Positions 1 to 7,932 are shown, counted from the first letter of the stretch. The stretch is 14,533 nt of DNA from Terfezia claveryi (GCA_015179025.1 WHUX01000666.1:1-14533); one strand, 5' to 3'. A program made the numbers and translations. The notes: generated by a model from the letters alone, not told the origin.

Positions 1-600
1 TCTTCCTTCGCATCCAGATCTTCTTATCGTCTGCCTGCTCCCACGTACTCCAGCCTCTTCCGAGCCATTCACCCGCTCGACTTCTCTTTCTCTTCCATGC
101 TTGCTTAAGCCCCCCTCCGTTACCAGAGTGGTTCTAACTGGCTTATCTGCTCCCCTCTTAGCCCTCTCATCTGCCTTTTCATTTCCAAAGATACCCACAT
201 GAGCCTTTACCCAGCCTAGGGTCACTGCGTTCGGCCCCAACCTCTCTTGTCTTTCCTTGATCTCCTCCATCACCTGCTTCAGGTGCTTGGTTCTCGCCTT
301 CCCTCTCCTTCCTGCCTCCTTAACCGCTGCTATCGCTGCCTGGGAGTCTGACAAGACAATTACCTTCTTATCTCTTGGTTCATTCTTCAGTGCTCCCAGC
401 ATCCCTCCAATCTCCCCATCCCACACCGTCGCCACCTTCCCCATCCCCATACATCCACTTTTTTCCAAATCTGGGTTCCACCACCCCCCCCCCTACTTTG
501 CCTTCCTCGCTCATGCTACCGTCGGTAAAGACTGTGGAGTGGTCTACCCCAGCCTCATAAATCCTCCTCTGCCACTTCTCCTTCCTATACTAACTTCCGA
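1..600 (-). pseudogene. LINE (Tad1-like) ORF2 C-terminus with RNase H domain, frameshifted, runs off the window start
   Basis: Read on the minus strand, this encodes an RNase H domain of the kind found at the end of fungal Tad1-type LINE ORF2 proteins, where it is thought to help remove template RNA. Visible landmarks are VFTDGS (515-532), WDGEIGGML, VIVLSDSQAAIAAV (about 325-363), and GWVKAHVGIFGNEKADERA (about 160-215), which supply the acidic residues expected of the catalytic set. The frame is broken twice, both times in a C run of the plus strand. The ten C at 484-493 are one too many to keep TDGS and DSQAAI in one frame. The six C at 110-115 are one too few to continue into KQAWKRKRSRAGEWLGRGW. 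A TAG lies near 590-592. RT is absent upstream, where the piece meets an inverted LINE fragment. The base composition is GC-rich with few RIP-type stops, unlike the rest of the window. Family assignment is good; the exact clade is inferred. Confidence 0.8.
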
Positions 601-607
601 TCACTGA

Positions 608-1063
608 GTTATATGGCAAGATTTCGAGTGGGAAAAACGGATAGAGGAGCAACGAAGGTTAGGAGTGGACTGGGATAAGTTAGATGGGATGGTGGATCTT
701 GTGATGGATATGGATGAAAAGGATAGGGATACCTGGTATAGAGATCTTGCAGGAGAAATGGCATATGAGAAACTCCTGTCATTAAGAGACCAGGTTAGGA
801 AGGAGCTCAGGGTTTCAGGAAGATCAAAGTTGTGGTGGGACGAGGACTTGTCTGCCCAACTAAAAATCACTAGGAAGAGCCGGAAGGACAAGAGCAAAGG
901 GCTGTCACAGGAAGCAAGAGTCAAGAGGTGGAAGGCGGAACAGGTCAAGATGAGGAGGATGGTACAAGAGAAGAAGCGGAAGTGTTGGCAGAGATTTTGT
1001 GAGGAAAACGGGGAAAAGGACCCTTGGGAAGTTACAAAGTGGGCCAAGGACCCATCACCATAA
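608..1063 (+). pseudogene. LINE ORF2 fragment, endonuclease-to-RT linker region, inverted relative to the RNase H piece
   Basis: An open plus-strand stretch of about 150 codons starts after a TGA at 605-607. It has no credible start codon of its own, so I treat it as an internal fragment. It carries the basic, tryptophan-rich linker typical of fungal LINE ORF2 between endonuclease and reverse transcriptase: SKLWWDEDLSAQLK, a long Lys/Arg-rich helix (VKRWKAEQVKMRRMVQEKKR), then RFCEENGEKDPWEVTKWAKD close to the point where RT should begin. The reading stops at DPSP in the TAA at about 1061-1063, which probably reflects the junction with the neighbouring integrase-like remnant. It abuts the minus-strand RNase H fragment head to head, with RT missing between them. 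Identification rests on motif resemblance recalled from LINE families, not on a search. Confidence 0.72.
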
Positions 1064-1093
1064 TTCTCAAAGCTTGCGTCCAAACGTTCCTCC

Positions 1094-1165
1094 AAGTCCG
1101 CTTCGATATCTTTTTCCAAGTCCGCTTCAATATCTTTTTCCAAGTCCACTTCCACATCCTCTTCC
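1094..1165. repeat. 24-bp minisatellite (3 copies) encoding an acidic 8-residue repeat
   Basis: Three adjacent 24-bp units (1094-1117, 1118-1141, 1142-1165) begin with AAGTCC; a weaker unit precedes them at about 1070-1093. On the minus strand each unit adds eight residues of the form DLEKDIEA to the acidic tail of the integrase-like remnant. The first two units differ at a single base, the third at several. Confidence 0.85.
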
Positions 1166-1785
1166 GGGTCCACTTGTGGCTGTATATCTTCGTCGATAGG
1201 GGTATTTAAGCAGCCATGTGATGGATGGCAGCAGCTACTACAATGCAAATTGGATTTGATACAACTGCATTGTCGGGTTTTGCATTTACCCTTACACTTG
1301 CAGGAATTCTGTTATAAATATAAGTTTGGGTAGTCTGGTTAAAGTTTAGGTAGAAATATAGAATGCGGAAGAGATACCTCAGGATGCAAACTAAGTGCAG
1401 TACGCCGAGCAGCCTCACGAAGTGTTATATGTTAGTGTGATATATGAGGCCATGTACTCTGATCAGAAGTAGAAATATGAAATCCCCTTAGAATTTGAAT
1501 ATTAGGTGTATCTATAGAGTGCGGAACACGCACTAGCTCATGAGTAGGATAATGTCGGTCCAACTATCCATGTTCAGTTAATAAAGCATGGCGGTTAGAG
1601 TGAGGTTTTCGCACAAGACAATAAAGTCATCGATCATCTGTACCATGTCTGTCTTGTCGGGGAATATGTATACTAACAATATCTCCAATAGTAAAAGTCT
1701 CAATTGTATGTTGCCAGTGTTGTTCATATCGTTTTACTATATTTTAGCGAGCTTTGGTAGTATTTTTATGCACACGTTGTAGTAG

Positions 1786-1935
1786 AGCTTGACAGCTACC
1801 AGAAGGTAAAAGTTGTGAGTCCTCTTTCTCAGATTCCGAGTCCGGTATAGGTTGTAAAGCTCCGATAGCTAGGTCAGAAGGTAATAGTTGTGAGCCTTCT
1901 CTTTCAGACCCCGAGTCCGGTAGAGGTTGTAAAGC
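1786..1935. repeat. 75-bp tandem duplication inside the integrase-like remnant
   Basis: Units 1861-1935 and 1786-1860 are clearly related over their first 60 bases (minus strand). They give two copies of a 25-residue segment with GALQP, PDS and SQLLPS landmarks, just before the tail domain. The last 15 bases of the second unit are poorly conserved. The duplication keeps the frame. Confidence 0.8.
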
Positions 1936-2017
1936 ACCAATATCTGAGTCTGACTCTTCATTTTGATTTGAGTTTGAGGAGTTTAATACTGGTAGAGAAC
2001 TTGTATGCTTGATATGG

Positions 2018-2132
2018 TGTGATGATATTCATTCTCCCTCAAACACAAGGCATAAGACCTTCACGAGTACCAAGGCTCAGATCACACTGACTAATCTAAG
2101 CTAAAATAATGATGAGCCTAATAAGCCCCACA
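2018..2132 (-). repeat. Putative short 3' LTR of element 1
   Basis: The stretch begins TGTGATG and ends CCCCACA on plus, so it has TG...CA termini on either strand. On minus it follows directly after a polypurine tract. At its other end the integrase-like frame resumes within a few bases. At 115 bp it is short for an LTR, and the partner LTR is outside the window, so the limits are inferred from position and termini only. The five bases outside the low end are TATGG (2013-2017), which would be the target duplication. Confidence 0.45.
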
Positions 2133-2133
2133 G

Positions 2134-2145
2134 ACCCCCCTCTTA
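2134..2145 (-). other. Polypurine tract of element 1
   Basis: On the minus strand the sequence reads AAGAGGGGGGTC immediately before the TGTGGGG that starts the putative LTR. Such a tract is the usual primer for plus-strand cDNA synthesis in LTR elements. Confidence 0.5.
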
Positions 2146-2399
2146 AAATCGACGCAGTCGAAAAGAAGAGAGGGGAAGAGAAACATGTAAGAACATGTAA
2201 AAAGAATATGGAAAAGCATCTTATAGAACAAGGAAAGAAAGAGAACACATATAGAAATAACTGGAAGAAGAAAAGAATATAAAAGAACATATGAAAGAAA
2301 CCTATAGAACAATTCAGAGGTGATGTACTTGAGCACAGAAAAAGTATATATACTCACAATCTCTGCTCGAGTAAAGAAATAAAGGAAACAGGTAATTTA
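2146..2399. other. Spacer between element 1 Pol and its LTR; low complexity
   Basis: Purine-rich on plus (many AGAA/GAAA runs), pyrimidine-rich on minus. The minus-strand open frames here encode only Phe/Leu/Ser-rich low-complexity peptides. I see no gene or RNA motif; it is probably 3' untranslated sequence of element 1. Confidence 0.5.
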
Positions 2400-3762
2400 C
2401 TAGCAATCTCTCTTGCCATTATAAACCTAGCTTTCTCAACTACTGCCTTGAATTCCTACTCACTCACCCTCTTCAATTGTATACTATTAATAGAGTATTG
2501 CAATGTAGTTGTATGCTTTCTAAATACAACCAGATTTATTTGAATCTAATATACATTCTTATATAACCTTTCCTTTACAATATATAGCTCCTTCTACTTA
2601 GGGGCAAAAACTAGAACAAACCTAATATCATATTTTGAGTCATGAATCTAGACTCAATCATTGGGTTTGTATATCTCCTTAGGCTCAACAGTGTTCTTTA
2701 GGGGTAGGTGATTACACAAGGTAAGGATCATATCCATAAGGAACTTAAGACGATTAAGTACTGATTCTTTATGATTCTGTGATAGTAAGCTTGCTAGTAA
2801 AGGGCTTGCTAGTAAGGGGGCCATTCTATCCCTAGGAAGCTTTAGCTCTCTACTCAATAGCAATATAGCTAGGGACAAGCCAGTAGCCGAATGTGGTTTG
2901 CACTAGTAACCATAGAGTATAGAATCCACCAGGTGAGCCTAATTTGGAGTAGGCTCATTTTCCACTCCTTCTGTCCTATGTATTTGATCTATGATTGTTC
3001 TTTTCAGTAAGTTTTTGAAAGTCTGTACTAATTGCTGAACCAGGCCATTAGATTGGGAGTAGTATGGGGTTGACTAATAGTGATAAATCTTCAAAGTCAT
3101 CATTAAGTTCTCTATAACCTTATTATTGAAGCCAGAACCATGATCAGTGCATAGTGACTTGGAAATACTGTATCTATAGCAGATGTTATAGTATATAAAG
3201 TCTATAATAGCTGGTGTATGAATTTTCCTAGAGGCCTTAGCCTTAGGCCACTTGGATAGCTAGTCGACAGCTAAGATAATATAGATATCCCCAATTACTA
3301 GATCTGGGGGAAATTGCCTCATATAATCAATAGATTAATTGCTCAATACATCTAAAAGGTTTACTTGATATCTGGGTACCTCAAACTGATTATGTGCTGA
3401 CAATCACTGATAGCTAGTACAACCCTCAATGTATTATTTAATTACCTTCAAAGTGTAAGAGACCCAGTATCTAAGCTTGAAGTGGTTGTATATAGATGCC
3501 AGCCCATAATGGCCGAATCTATCATATAGTTTCTTCAGAACAGAGTAAACATCTGCAGGAGATTCCCGAACCTTCAATTTCAATATTTTCTCTAACTTTT
3601 ATTCTATATCATCCTCCAACTTCAACTTCTTCCTTAACTATCTAATCTACCTAGTGATTATCTCATCAGGAGGCATAAATCTAGTCTACAAGAACTTCTA
3701 CATATAGGACAAAGTACTAAGCTTAGCTTTGTCCTTAGCCAAGTATGCTGGATCATACAAGA
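2400..3762 (-). pseudogene. Ty3/gypsy element 1: integrase and C-terminal part of Pol, degenerate
   Basis: This is the 3' part of a Pol polyprotein on the minus strand, apparently in one frame with many in-frame stops. In order it shows a basic leader; an HHCC-type zinc region (RFGHYGLASIYNHFKLRYW, then EGCTSYQ, with the second Cys of C-x2-C replaced by Tyr); an integrase core with GDIYIILAVD and CTDHGSGFNN; then YYSQSNGLVQQL. Spacing from the second Asp puts Gln (3035-3037) where the D-35-E glutamate belongs. Further on are a linker (2654-2878 open) and YDIRFVLVFAPK with KELYIVKERLYKNVY (about 2540-2640), which resembles the GPY/F tail of Ty3/gypsy integrases. No chromodomain is visible. RT and gag are missing because element 2 interrupts it at 3762/3763; the remainder should lie beyond the far end of element 2. 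Not expected to be functional. Confidence 0.8.
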
Positions 3763-4283
3763 TGTAACGTGGGCTCTGAGGACAAGGCAACCAAGAAGTA
3801 TGCTGAGGCAAAAGTAGGGCTAAGGCAATACACATGTAGGGATACTACGTGTGTGACTAGGAGAAGGCTGGGATAGGAGAGTAAGGGCAAGAGGCAAGAA
3901 AAGTAAAAAGCAAAAGGCATAAGACACATGGAGGTAGTTGCCACATATATCAGAGGGGGCCAGCTATACTATAGAGTTATTCATATAACAAGGCAAGACG
4001 AGGGGGTATACAAGAGGGTACCCCTTTATAGAGAGAGGCAAGGTCTGTATTAGGATACAAGACATTGGATAGGAATCCAATGAGAGGGTAGAAAGAGTGT
4101 ACTATATATACAGGCTTCCTTCCTAGCTAGCCAAAGCTACCGGAAGGATTAAAGTTTCCCGATACCCCTTATCTCGGGAGTGGAGATAACAATAATATCC
4201 AACAGGAAATACCAATAATAATGAGAGTTGGGTGGAATCCTACCTGACTGTCAAAACTAGGCTAGGAGGGAATCGTTGTGACA
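3763..4283 (-). repeat. Element 2 LTR, 3' copy (complete, 521 bp)
   Basis: It runs from TGTAACG to TTGTGACA on plus; on minus it begins TGTCACAACG, a common start for fungal gypsy LTRs, and ends in ACA. The first 478 bp match the copy at 9746-10220. The two differ mainly by transitions (compare ACGTGTGTGAC here with ATATGTATGAC there), plus small indels. The last 43 bp (4241-4283) have no partner because the other copy is truncated. Confidence 0.85.
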
Positions 4284-4298
4284 CTATCCCCTCTTTAG
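4284..4298 (-). other. Polypurine tract of element 2
   Basis: Minus strand reads CTAAAGAGGGGATAG directly followed by TGTCAC, the LTR start. The purine run adjacent to the LTR is the expected plus-strand primer. Confidence 0.7.
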
Positions 4299-4379
4299 GC
4301 TCGGAGCCCCAAAGATAAAAGATAAGGCAAAAGGCAAGGCAAAACAAATAGACGAGACAGGCGAGTAAACCCAATAACC

Positions 4380-4462
4380 CATAATATAATCCCAATGCCA
4401 GAAGTACATACCAATAATAATCATAACAACAACAGCAATAACAACAGTGATAATAATGACTC
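4380..4462. repeat. Imperfect ATA/ACA trinucleotide microsatellite
   Basis: Runs such as ATAATCATAACAACAACAGCAATAACAACAGTGATAATAATG lie between the Pol stop and the LTR of element 2. It looks like non-coding simple sequence in the 3' untranslated part. Confidence 0.6.
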
Positions 4463-4492
4463 TAATAACTAATTTCTAGAATGACAAAAACA

Positions 4493-4690
4493 TCACTGGG
4501 TAGGGCAAGACTTCTAGAGGTAATACTAGTGGAATAGTGTAACCAAGTTCTATGTATTTTCTAGGTCCTCTGCTAGTTGCCAAGTTGTCTCTTCATCTCC
4601 TAACCATTTGACCTTATACTATATACACCCATATATCTTCCATGAGTCTAGTACCTCCTCAACCTCCTATTCGTCCTCACCTTTGATAAC
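4493..4690 (-). pseudogene. Chromodomain at the C-terminus of element 2 Pol
   Basis: The frame that ends at the TGA at 4493-4495 reads EVEEVLDSWKIYGCI (about 4625-4667), then YKVKWLGDEETTWQLAEDL, then LVTLFH, with premature TAG codons between. The order of acidic entry, YxVKWxG, and TTW...EDL matches a chromodomain, which in chromoviruses binds methylated histone H3 and steers integration to heterochromatin. It follows the integrase tail (YKFLGSFEVLGSIDTYTYHLRF and IKPTMEDF) directly, as in fungal chromoviruses. The aromatic Tyr and Trp positions are kept; the stops make it non-functional. The call is firm on pattern; histone binding is family knowledge, not seen here. Confidence 0.82.
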
Positions 4691-5960
4691 TATAGGAGGG
4701 GGTGGGGAGTGTTTCTGTCCTGGAAGAAAGTCCTCCATAGTGGGCTTGATCTTAGAGATATAGACAACTAGGTAGTGTTTGATATCTTTGGAGAACCTCA
4801 GGTGGTAAGTGTAAGTGTCTATAGACCCCAGCACTTCAAAGGAACCTAAGAACTTATAGTTAAGCTTATGGGAAGGGTGTTTTGTCTGGAAATGGTAGCT
4901 AGAAAGCTACACCTTATCTCTTGGCTAGTATTAGGGAGCTGGTAACCGTGATCCATTAGCATACTCTACTTGCCTAGCCTGTGCATATCCTAGCTCAGCT
5001 TTCAGAGTATAGTATAGTTCAGCGATTTCAACTATAAACTCCTTAGTTAGGGGATGGGCTTTTTGCAGGGGTACTAGAGCCTCCACAAATTGGGGGTGCC
5101 AACTATAGTTAGCCAGGAAAGGTGAGGTTTTGGAGGATTCTAAGAACTAGTTGTTTATAATGAATTTATAGGTGGCTAGCAATAAAATCCAGTTATCCTG
5201 CTAGTAATCAACAAAGGCCCGCAAATATTGCTACATAATAGTATTTATCCTCTCTAATTGGCCGTCTATCTAGGAGTGATATACTATTGACAAATGCACT
5301 TTGATCCCCAGAAGCTTGCAGAAGGCTCTCCAAAAGTCCGAGGTGAATTGAGGGCTACGGTCAGACATAATGGATTCGGAGAGCTCGTAATACTAGGATA
5401 CATTATTGAGGTTGAGGTTGGCTAACTCTAAAGCAGAACAGGTATCCCAATAAGGTATAATATACCTCATCTTTATCAGCTGATACATCACTATCAAGAT
5501 GGCATTGAATCCCAAGTCTTCTAGTAATCCCATCATGAAATCTATGGTCAGGTGTAGCTACAGCCGATCCAGAATATCCAGACGCTTCAAGGTGCTATAT
5601 GGGGCATGGTGGATAAGGTTTGCATGCTTATAAATATGGCAGTGCTATATATACTGCTCCATGTCCTTCCGCTGGTCAATTTAGGTGTATTCCCTGGCCA
5701 GGAGCTCTAACATCTTTGCCACTCCAGGGAGACCTGCCACTAGGGTGACCTGCTATCAGAGTATCATGGAGTTCCTTAATTAGCCTTAGGTGTAACCCTC
5801 CTCCTTCTGGTACATAGAGCTATTCGAGGTGATACAGGAGGCCCTCCTATACTATATACTTGGCCAAGGAAATCTTATAGTAGTAGTGGTGGCCGGAATC
5901 CATTGCAGTGATAATTTCTTTAGCTAAAGAGTCATCTTCATATGCCTGTCATACTAGTTG
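4690..5960 (-). pseudogene. Element 2 integrase (zinc region, D,D-35-E core, C-terminal tail), degenerate
   Basis: Minus-strand order: LIKELHDTLIAGHPSG and later HCHIYK, an HHCC zinc region in which the second Cys of C-x2-C has become Tyr; LTIDFM with the first catalytic Asp; [20 protein letters not shown] with the second Asp; and GQLERI, whose Glu sits 36 positions after it, so the D,D-35-E triad is complete. A host of TAG and TAA codons interrupt the frame. A small duplication-like insertion near 5730 shifts it between GHPSG and GVAKMLELLAREY. The tail (FVEALVPLQKAHPLTKEF, AQARQVEYAN) leads into the chromodomain. Role in the family: 3' processing and joining of element cDNA in the nucleus. 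Confidence 0.85.
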
Positions 5961-5968
5961 TCGGAGGT

Positions 5969-6096
5969 TAGCTCCTGCATCAGCCTCCACATCAGCTTCT
6001 TTATCAGCCTCAGCTTCTGTATTAGCCTCAGCTTTAGCTTCCATATTAGCCCCAGCTTTAGCTTCTATATTAGCCTCAGCTTCGGCTAGGACATTG
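5969..6096. repeat. Ala/Glu-rich 24-bp-period coding repeat in the RNase H-integrase linker
   Basis: On minus, segments of the form ANxEAKAx recur about every eight codons (for example ANIEAKAG, ANMEAKAE, ANTEAEAD), flanked by LDLGANVLAEAE and DAGANLRQLV. The period of about 24 bp is imperfect. It is in frame with the polyprotein and open over 5949-6131. The plus-strand reading, rich in Ala/Ser, is a shadow. Confidence 0.7.
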
Positions 6097-6139
6097 GCTC
6101 CCAGATCAAGGTTTTTGAGCTTCAATACCACCTGATTTT

Positions 6140-6600
6140 GGTATATTAGCCTTTTATCCCCCCCCTTAGGGAGATCACCTGATCTTTAGGTTAACATATT
6201 AAGCTTGCCACCAGCCTTTCCGAGATAGTATTTAATCTTAAAGTTGAACCAAGAAAGGAATTTCGACCACTTAGCCTACTATCGATTGAGCAGCTTAGTG
6301 GTTATGAAATACGCAAGATTCTTGTGATCAGATAATACCTTAATTACCCTTTTAACTGACTTCAGGTGTGGCTTCCACTCCTCGAATACCCTTACGATAG
6401 CCATTAACTCCTTTTCATAGATCTTATAATTACACTTAGCTGGGGAGTACTTTTTCAAGAAGTAAGTCATTAGATGGAGGATGCCATTTTCATTATTCTT
6501 AGACAGGATTCCTGCGGAAATATAGTCAGAAGCATTAGTTTCAATAATATATTCCTGGTTAGGGTTGAAATAGGCTAGTATTAGTGCTAAGCAGAAGGCT
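6140..6600 (-). pseudogene. Element 2 RNase H domain
   Basis: The minus strand reads [17 protein letters not shown], where the family has an Asp in place of the Asn (E-T-D-A-S-D); GAT/GAC to AAT is a G-to-A change. It continues with [20 protein letters not shown] (the YxKE motif with its catalytic Glu), [14 protein letters not shown] and [11 protein letters not shown] with the later Asp. The part from 6279 to 6470 is open; stops flank it. This is the standard Ty3/gypsy RNase H directly after RT, which degrades the RNA template during reverse transcription. The loss of the first catalytic Asp would inactivate it. Confidence 0.85.
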
Positions 6601-7932
6601 TCCTTGAGGTTCTAGAAGGCCAACTAAGCTCCTGGATTCCATTGGAAGGTCTTTTTCATTATTGAGGTAGCTTTTGCCTTCATTTTTGTCAAGGCTGTCA
6701 AAGGTGCTGTGATCCTTGAGTATCTCAAGATGAACTGGCAGTAATAGTTGTCAAATTATAGGAAGGCTTGCATATCCTTCAAATTGGCTAGGGTTTCCCA
6801 CTCCTAGATTGTGGCAACTTTAGCATAGTCCATCTGGATACCTTCCATAGTGATAGTCAACTATAGATATTTGACCTCTTGTATATGAAACTTGTATTTC
6901 TTAGGCTTGAGGTACAATCTGGCTTGCTCTAGCTTTTCTAATACTTATCGGACATAAATTTTGTGCTCTGCTAGTGTGTCTAAATAGATCAAGATATCAT
7001 CAAGATAGACTATACAGAAGATATGCAGAAAGTCTCGTAAAGTGTCATTAATAAAGTGCTGGAAGGAGGTGGGGGTATTGGTTAGGCTACATCAGGAAAG
7101 AATTATAGTTTGCCTTTAGTGGCACCCAAGGCACCTATAAAACAAGTACTATTTGTTTGCTGGGTGCCTTGGGCGCCAGTGGGCGCCAGCAGGCGCCAGC
7201 AGGCGCCCTGGGTGCTACTAAAGGCAAACAATAATTCCTTCCTGATGTAAAGGGCATTATATTATACTCAAAATAGCTATAATGAGTTCAGAAGGCAGTA
7301 TTTTATTCCTCCCCTTTGGCAATCCGTACCAGGTTGTAAGCCCCTCTCAAATCTAATTTGGTGAACTATTTGGCCTTGCAGAGCCTGGCTAATATCTCTT
7401 AGATCAGGGGTAGGAGGTATCTGTTTTTTACTATTATGTCGTTTAGGCTCTAGTAATTGACATATAATCGGAGAGAGCTATCCAATTTCTTCACGAACAG
7501 TACCGAGGCACCCATTAGTGAGGAGCTATGGCAAATGAAGCTCTTATTGAGGTTTTTCTCTAAGTATTTCTTCAAAGCTTCCAGCCCTAACTAGGATATT
7601 CCATAGAGGGGCTTATAGGGGGAGGTCTTACCTTCTATCAGTGGAATAATATAGTCATATAGCCAGTAGGATGCGAGCTTTTCTATGGCCTTCTTCGAGA
7701 ACACGTCAATCATAAATTTATAGTATTCATCTGGGACTATAGACTTCCACTCCTCCTTAGACCTCGTTTTGTTAATCTCCAGGTTTACCTCAGGTATAGA
7801 CAGAGTGTAAGCCTTCAGCTTATACCTCCTGGTGAGGTAAGTGAAAGCCCCTGCTCTCATAAAGCTAACATTCAGAGGTTTTGGAGGCAGTACAATAGGG
7901 GGAATTGAGGGAACAGGGTGAATAGTGGGCAC
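6600..7932 (-). pseudogene. Element 2 reverse transcriptase, interrupted by a MITE
   Basis: From high to low coordinates the minus strand shows IIPLIEGKTSPYKPLYGIS (the pre-RT 'GPLY' segment, about 7591-7650), LFVKKLDSSLRLYVNY, FTKLDLRGAYNLVRIAKGEE (first catalytic Asp), then the insertion at 7090-7247, [15 protein letters not shown], and [12 protein letters not shown] with the YLDD catalytic motif at 6996-7007. LKPKKYKFH and TALTKMKA follow. YVDY has become YVNY and the PFG motif has become PFS, both G-to-A. A frame slip lies just before the MITE, near 7260. In-frame stops such as NY*SLND, LI*EIL and EE*NTAF*TH fit C-to-T or G-to-A change. The 7591-7932 stretch, ending in the GPLY region, is the longest open remnant. 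Confidence 0.88.
7090..7247. mobile_element. 158-bp foldback MITE with a GGCGCC array, TA target duplication
   Basis: Termini CATCAGGAA(A/G)GAATTAT and its complement form inverted repeats of about 40 bp: CATCAGG...GTTTGCCTTTAGT...GCACCCA at 7090-7130, mirrored at 7205-7247 with about six mismatches. A TA flanks each side (7088-7089 and 7248-7249), as in Tc1/mariner-type insertions. The interior holds four GGCGCC hexamers at roughly 10-bp spacing (about 7167-7208) and a second, inner copy of the GGTGCCTTGGG arm, so more than one fold is possible. It has no coding capacity. The intact CpG sites contrast with the AT-shifted host element. Confidence 0.82.

Larger units (their letters stand above)
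1..1063. mobile_element. LINE insertion remnant with internal inversion (twin-priming type)
   Basis: Two ORF2 pieces lie head to head: RNase H on minus (600 to 1) and the pre-RT linker on plus (608-1063). Read along the minus strand, the order is inverted 5' piece, then sense 3' piece, with the RT segment lost at the join near 600-608. This is the product expected when a second primer starts cDNA synthesis inside the LINE RNA. Two independent insertions would give the same picture. The 3' end and any poly(A) or target duplication lie before position 1. Confidence 0.6.
1066..2017 (-). pseudogene. C-terminal remnant of an integrase-like (KRBA2-like) transposon protein with a CXC cysteine cluster
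   Basis: One minus-strand frame from about 2017 to 1066 stays in register through six in-frame stops. It reads a Ser/Glu-rich linker, then NIVKRYEQHW, FTIGDIVSIYIPRQDRHGTDD, LLTEHG, LDRHYPTHELVRVP, then ITLREAARRTALS. Next comes a cysteine cluster, CKCKGKCKTRQCSC then HCSSCCHPSHGCLN (about 1214-1305), and an acidic tail. From memory this order (beta-rich tail after an integrase core, 'SLREA' segment, CxC-type cluster) matches proteins annotated as KRAB-A domain-containing protein 2-like or SCAN domain-containing protein 3-like, which carry a retroviral-type integrase core and are transposon-derived. The catalytic core is not in the window: the upstream side is cut by element 1 near 2017 and the downstream side by the LINE near 1066. 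The stops at 'AR*NIV' (TAA), 'DDR*LYC' (TGA) and 'HG*LDRH' (TAG) fit C-to-T or G-to-A change. Family call is moderate; no search was run. Confidence 0.55.

Noticed and set aside
257..607. Plus-strand open frame rich in Pro/Ser
   Set aside because: It is antisense to the clear RNase H domain on minus.
1588..1782. Plus-strand open frame of 64 codons
   Set aside because: It is antisense to the integrase-like remnant, whose minus frame carries recognisable motifs.
2096..2357. Hydrophobic minus-strand peptides resembling membrane segments
   Set aside because: Low-complexity Phe/Leu/Ser reading of a purine-rich 3' spacer before the element 1 LTR. Two overlapping frames look equally hydrophobic.
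3753..3944. Open frame in the LTR, with a related one at 9646-9924, both starting MAT
   Set aside because: The resemblance follows from the two LTR copies being homologous. I see no codon-level conservation beyond that, and the second runs out of the LTR.
5908..6135. Plus-strand Ala/Ser-repeat open frame
   Set aside because: Antisense shadow of the Ala/Glu-rich linker of element 2 Pol.
7140..7210. GGCGCC cluster as a promoter CpG island or restriction-modification target
   Set aside because: It lies entirely within the foldback MITE and in no gene context. The inverted-repeat structure explains it better.
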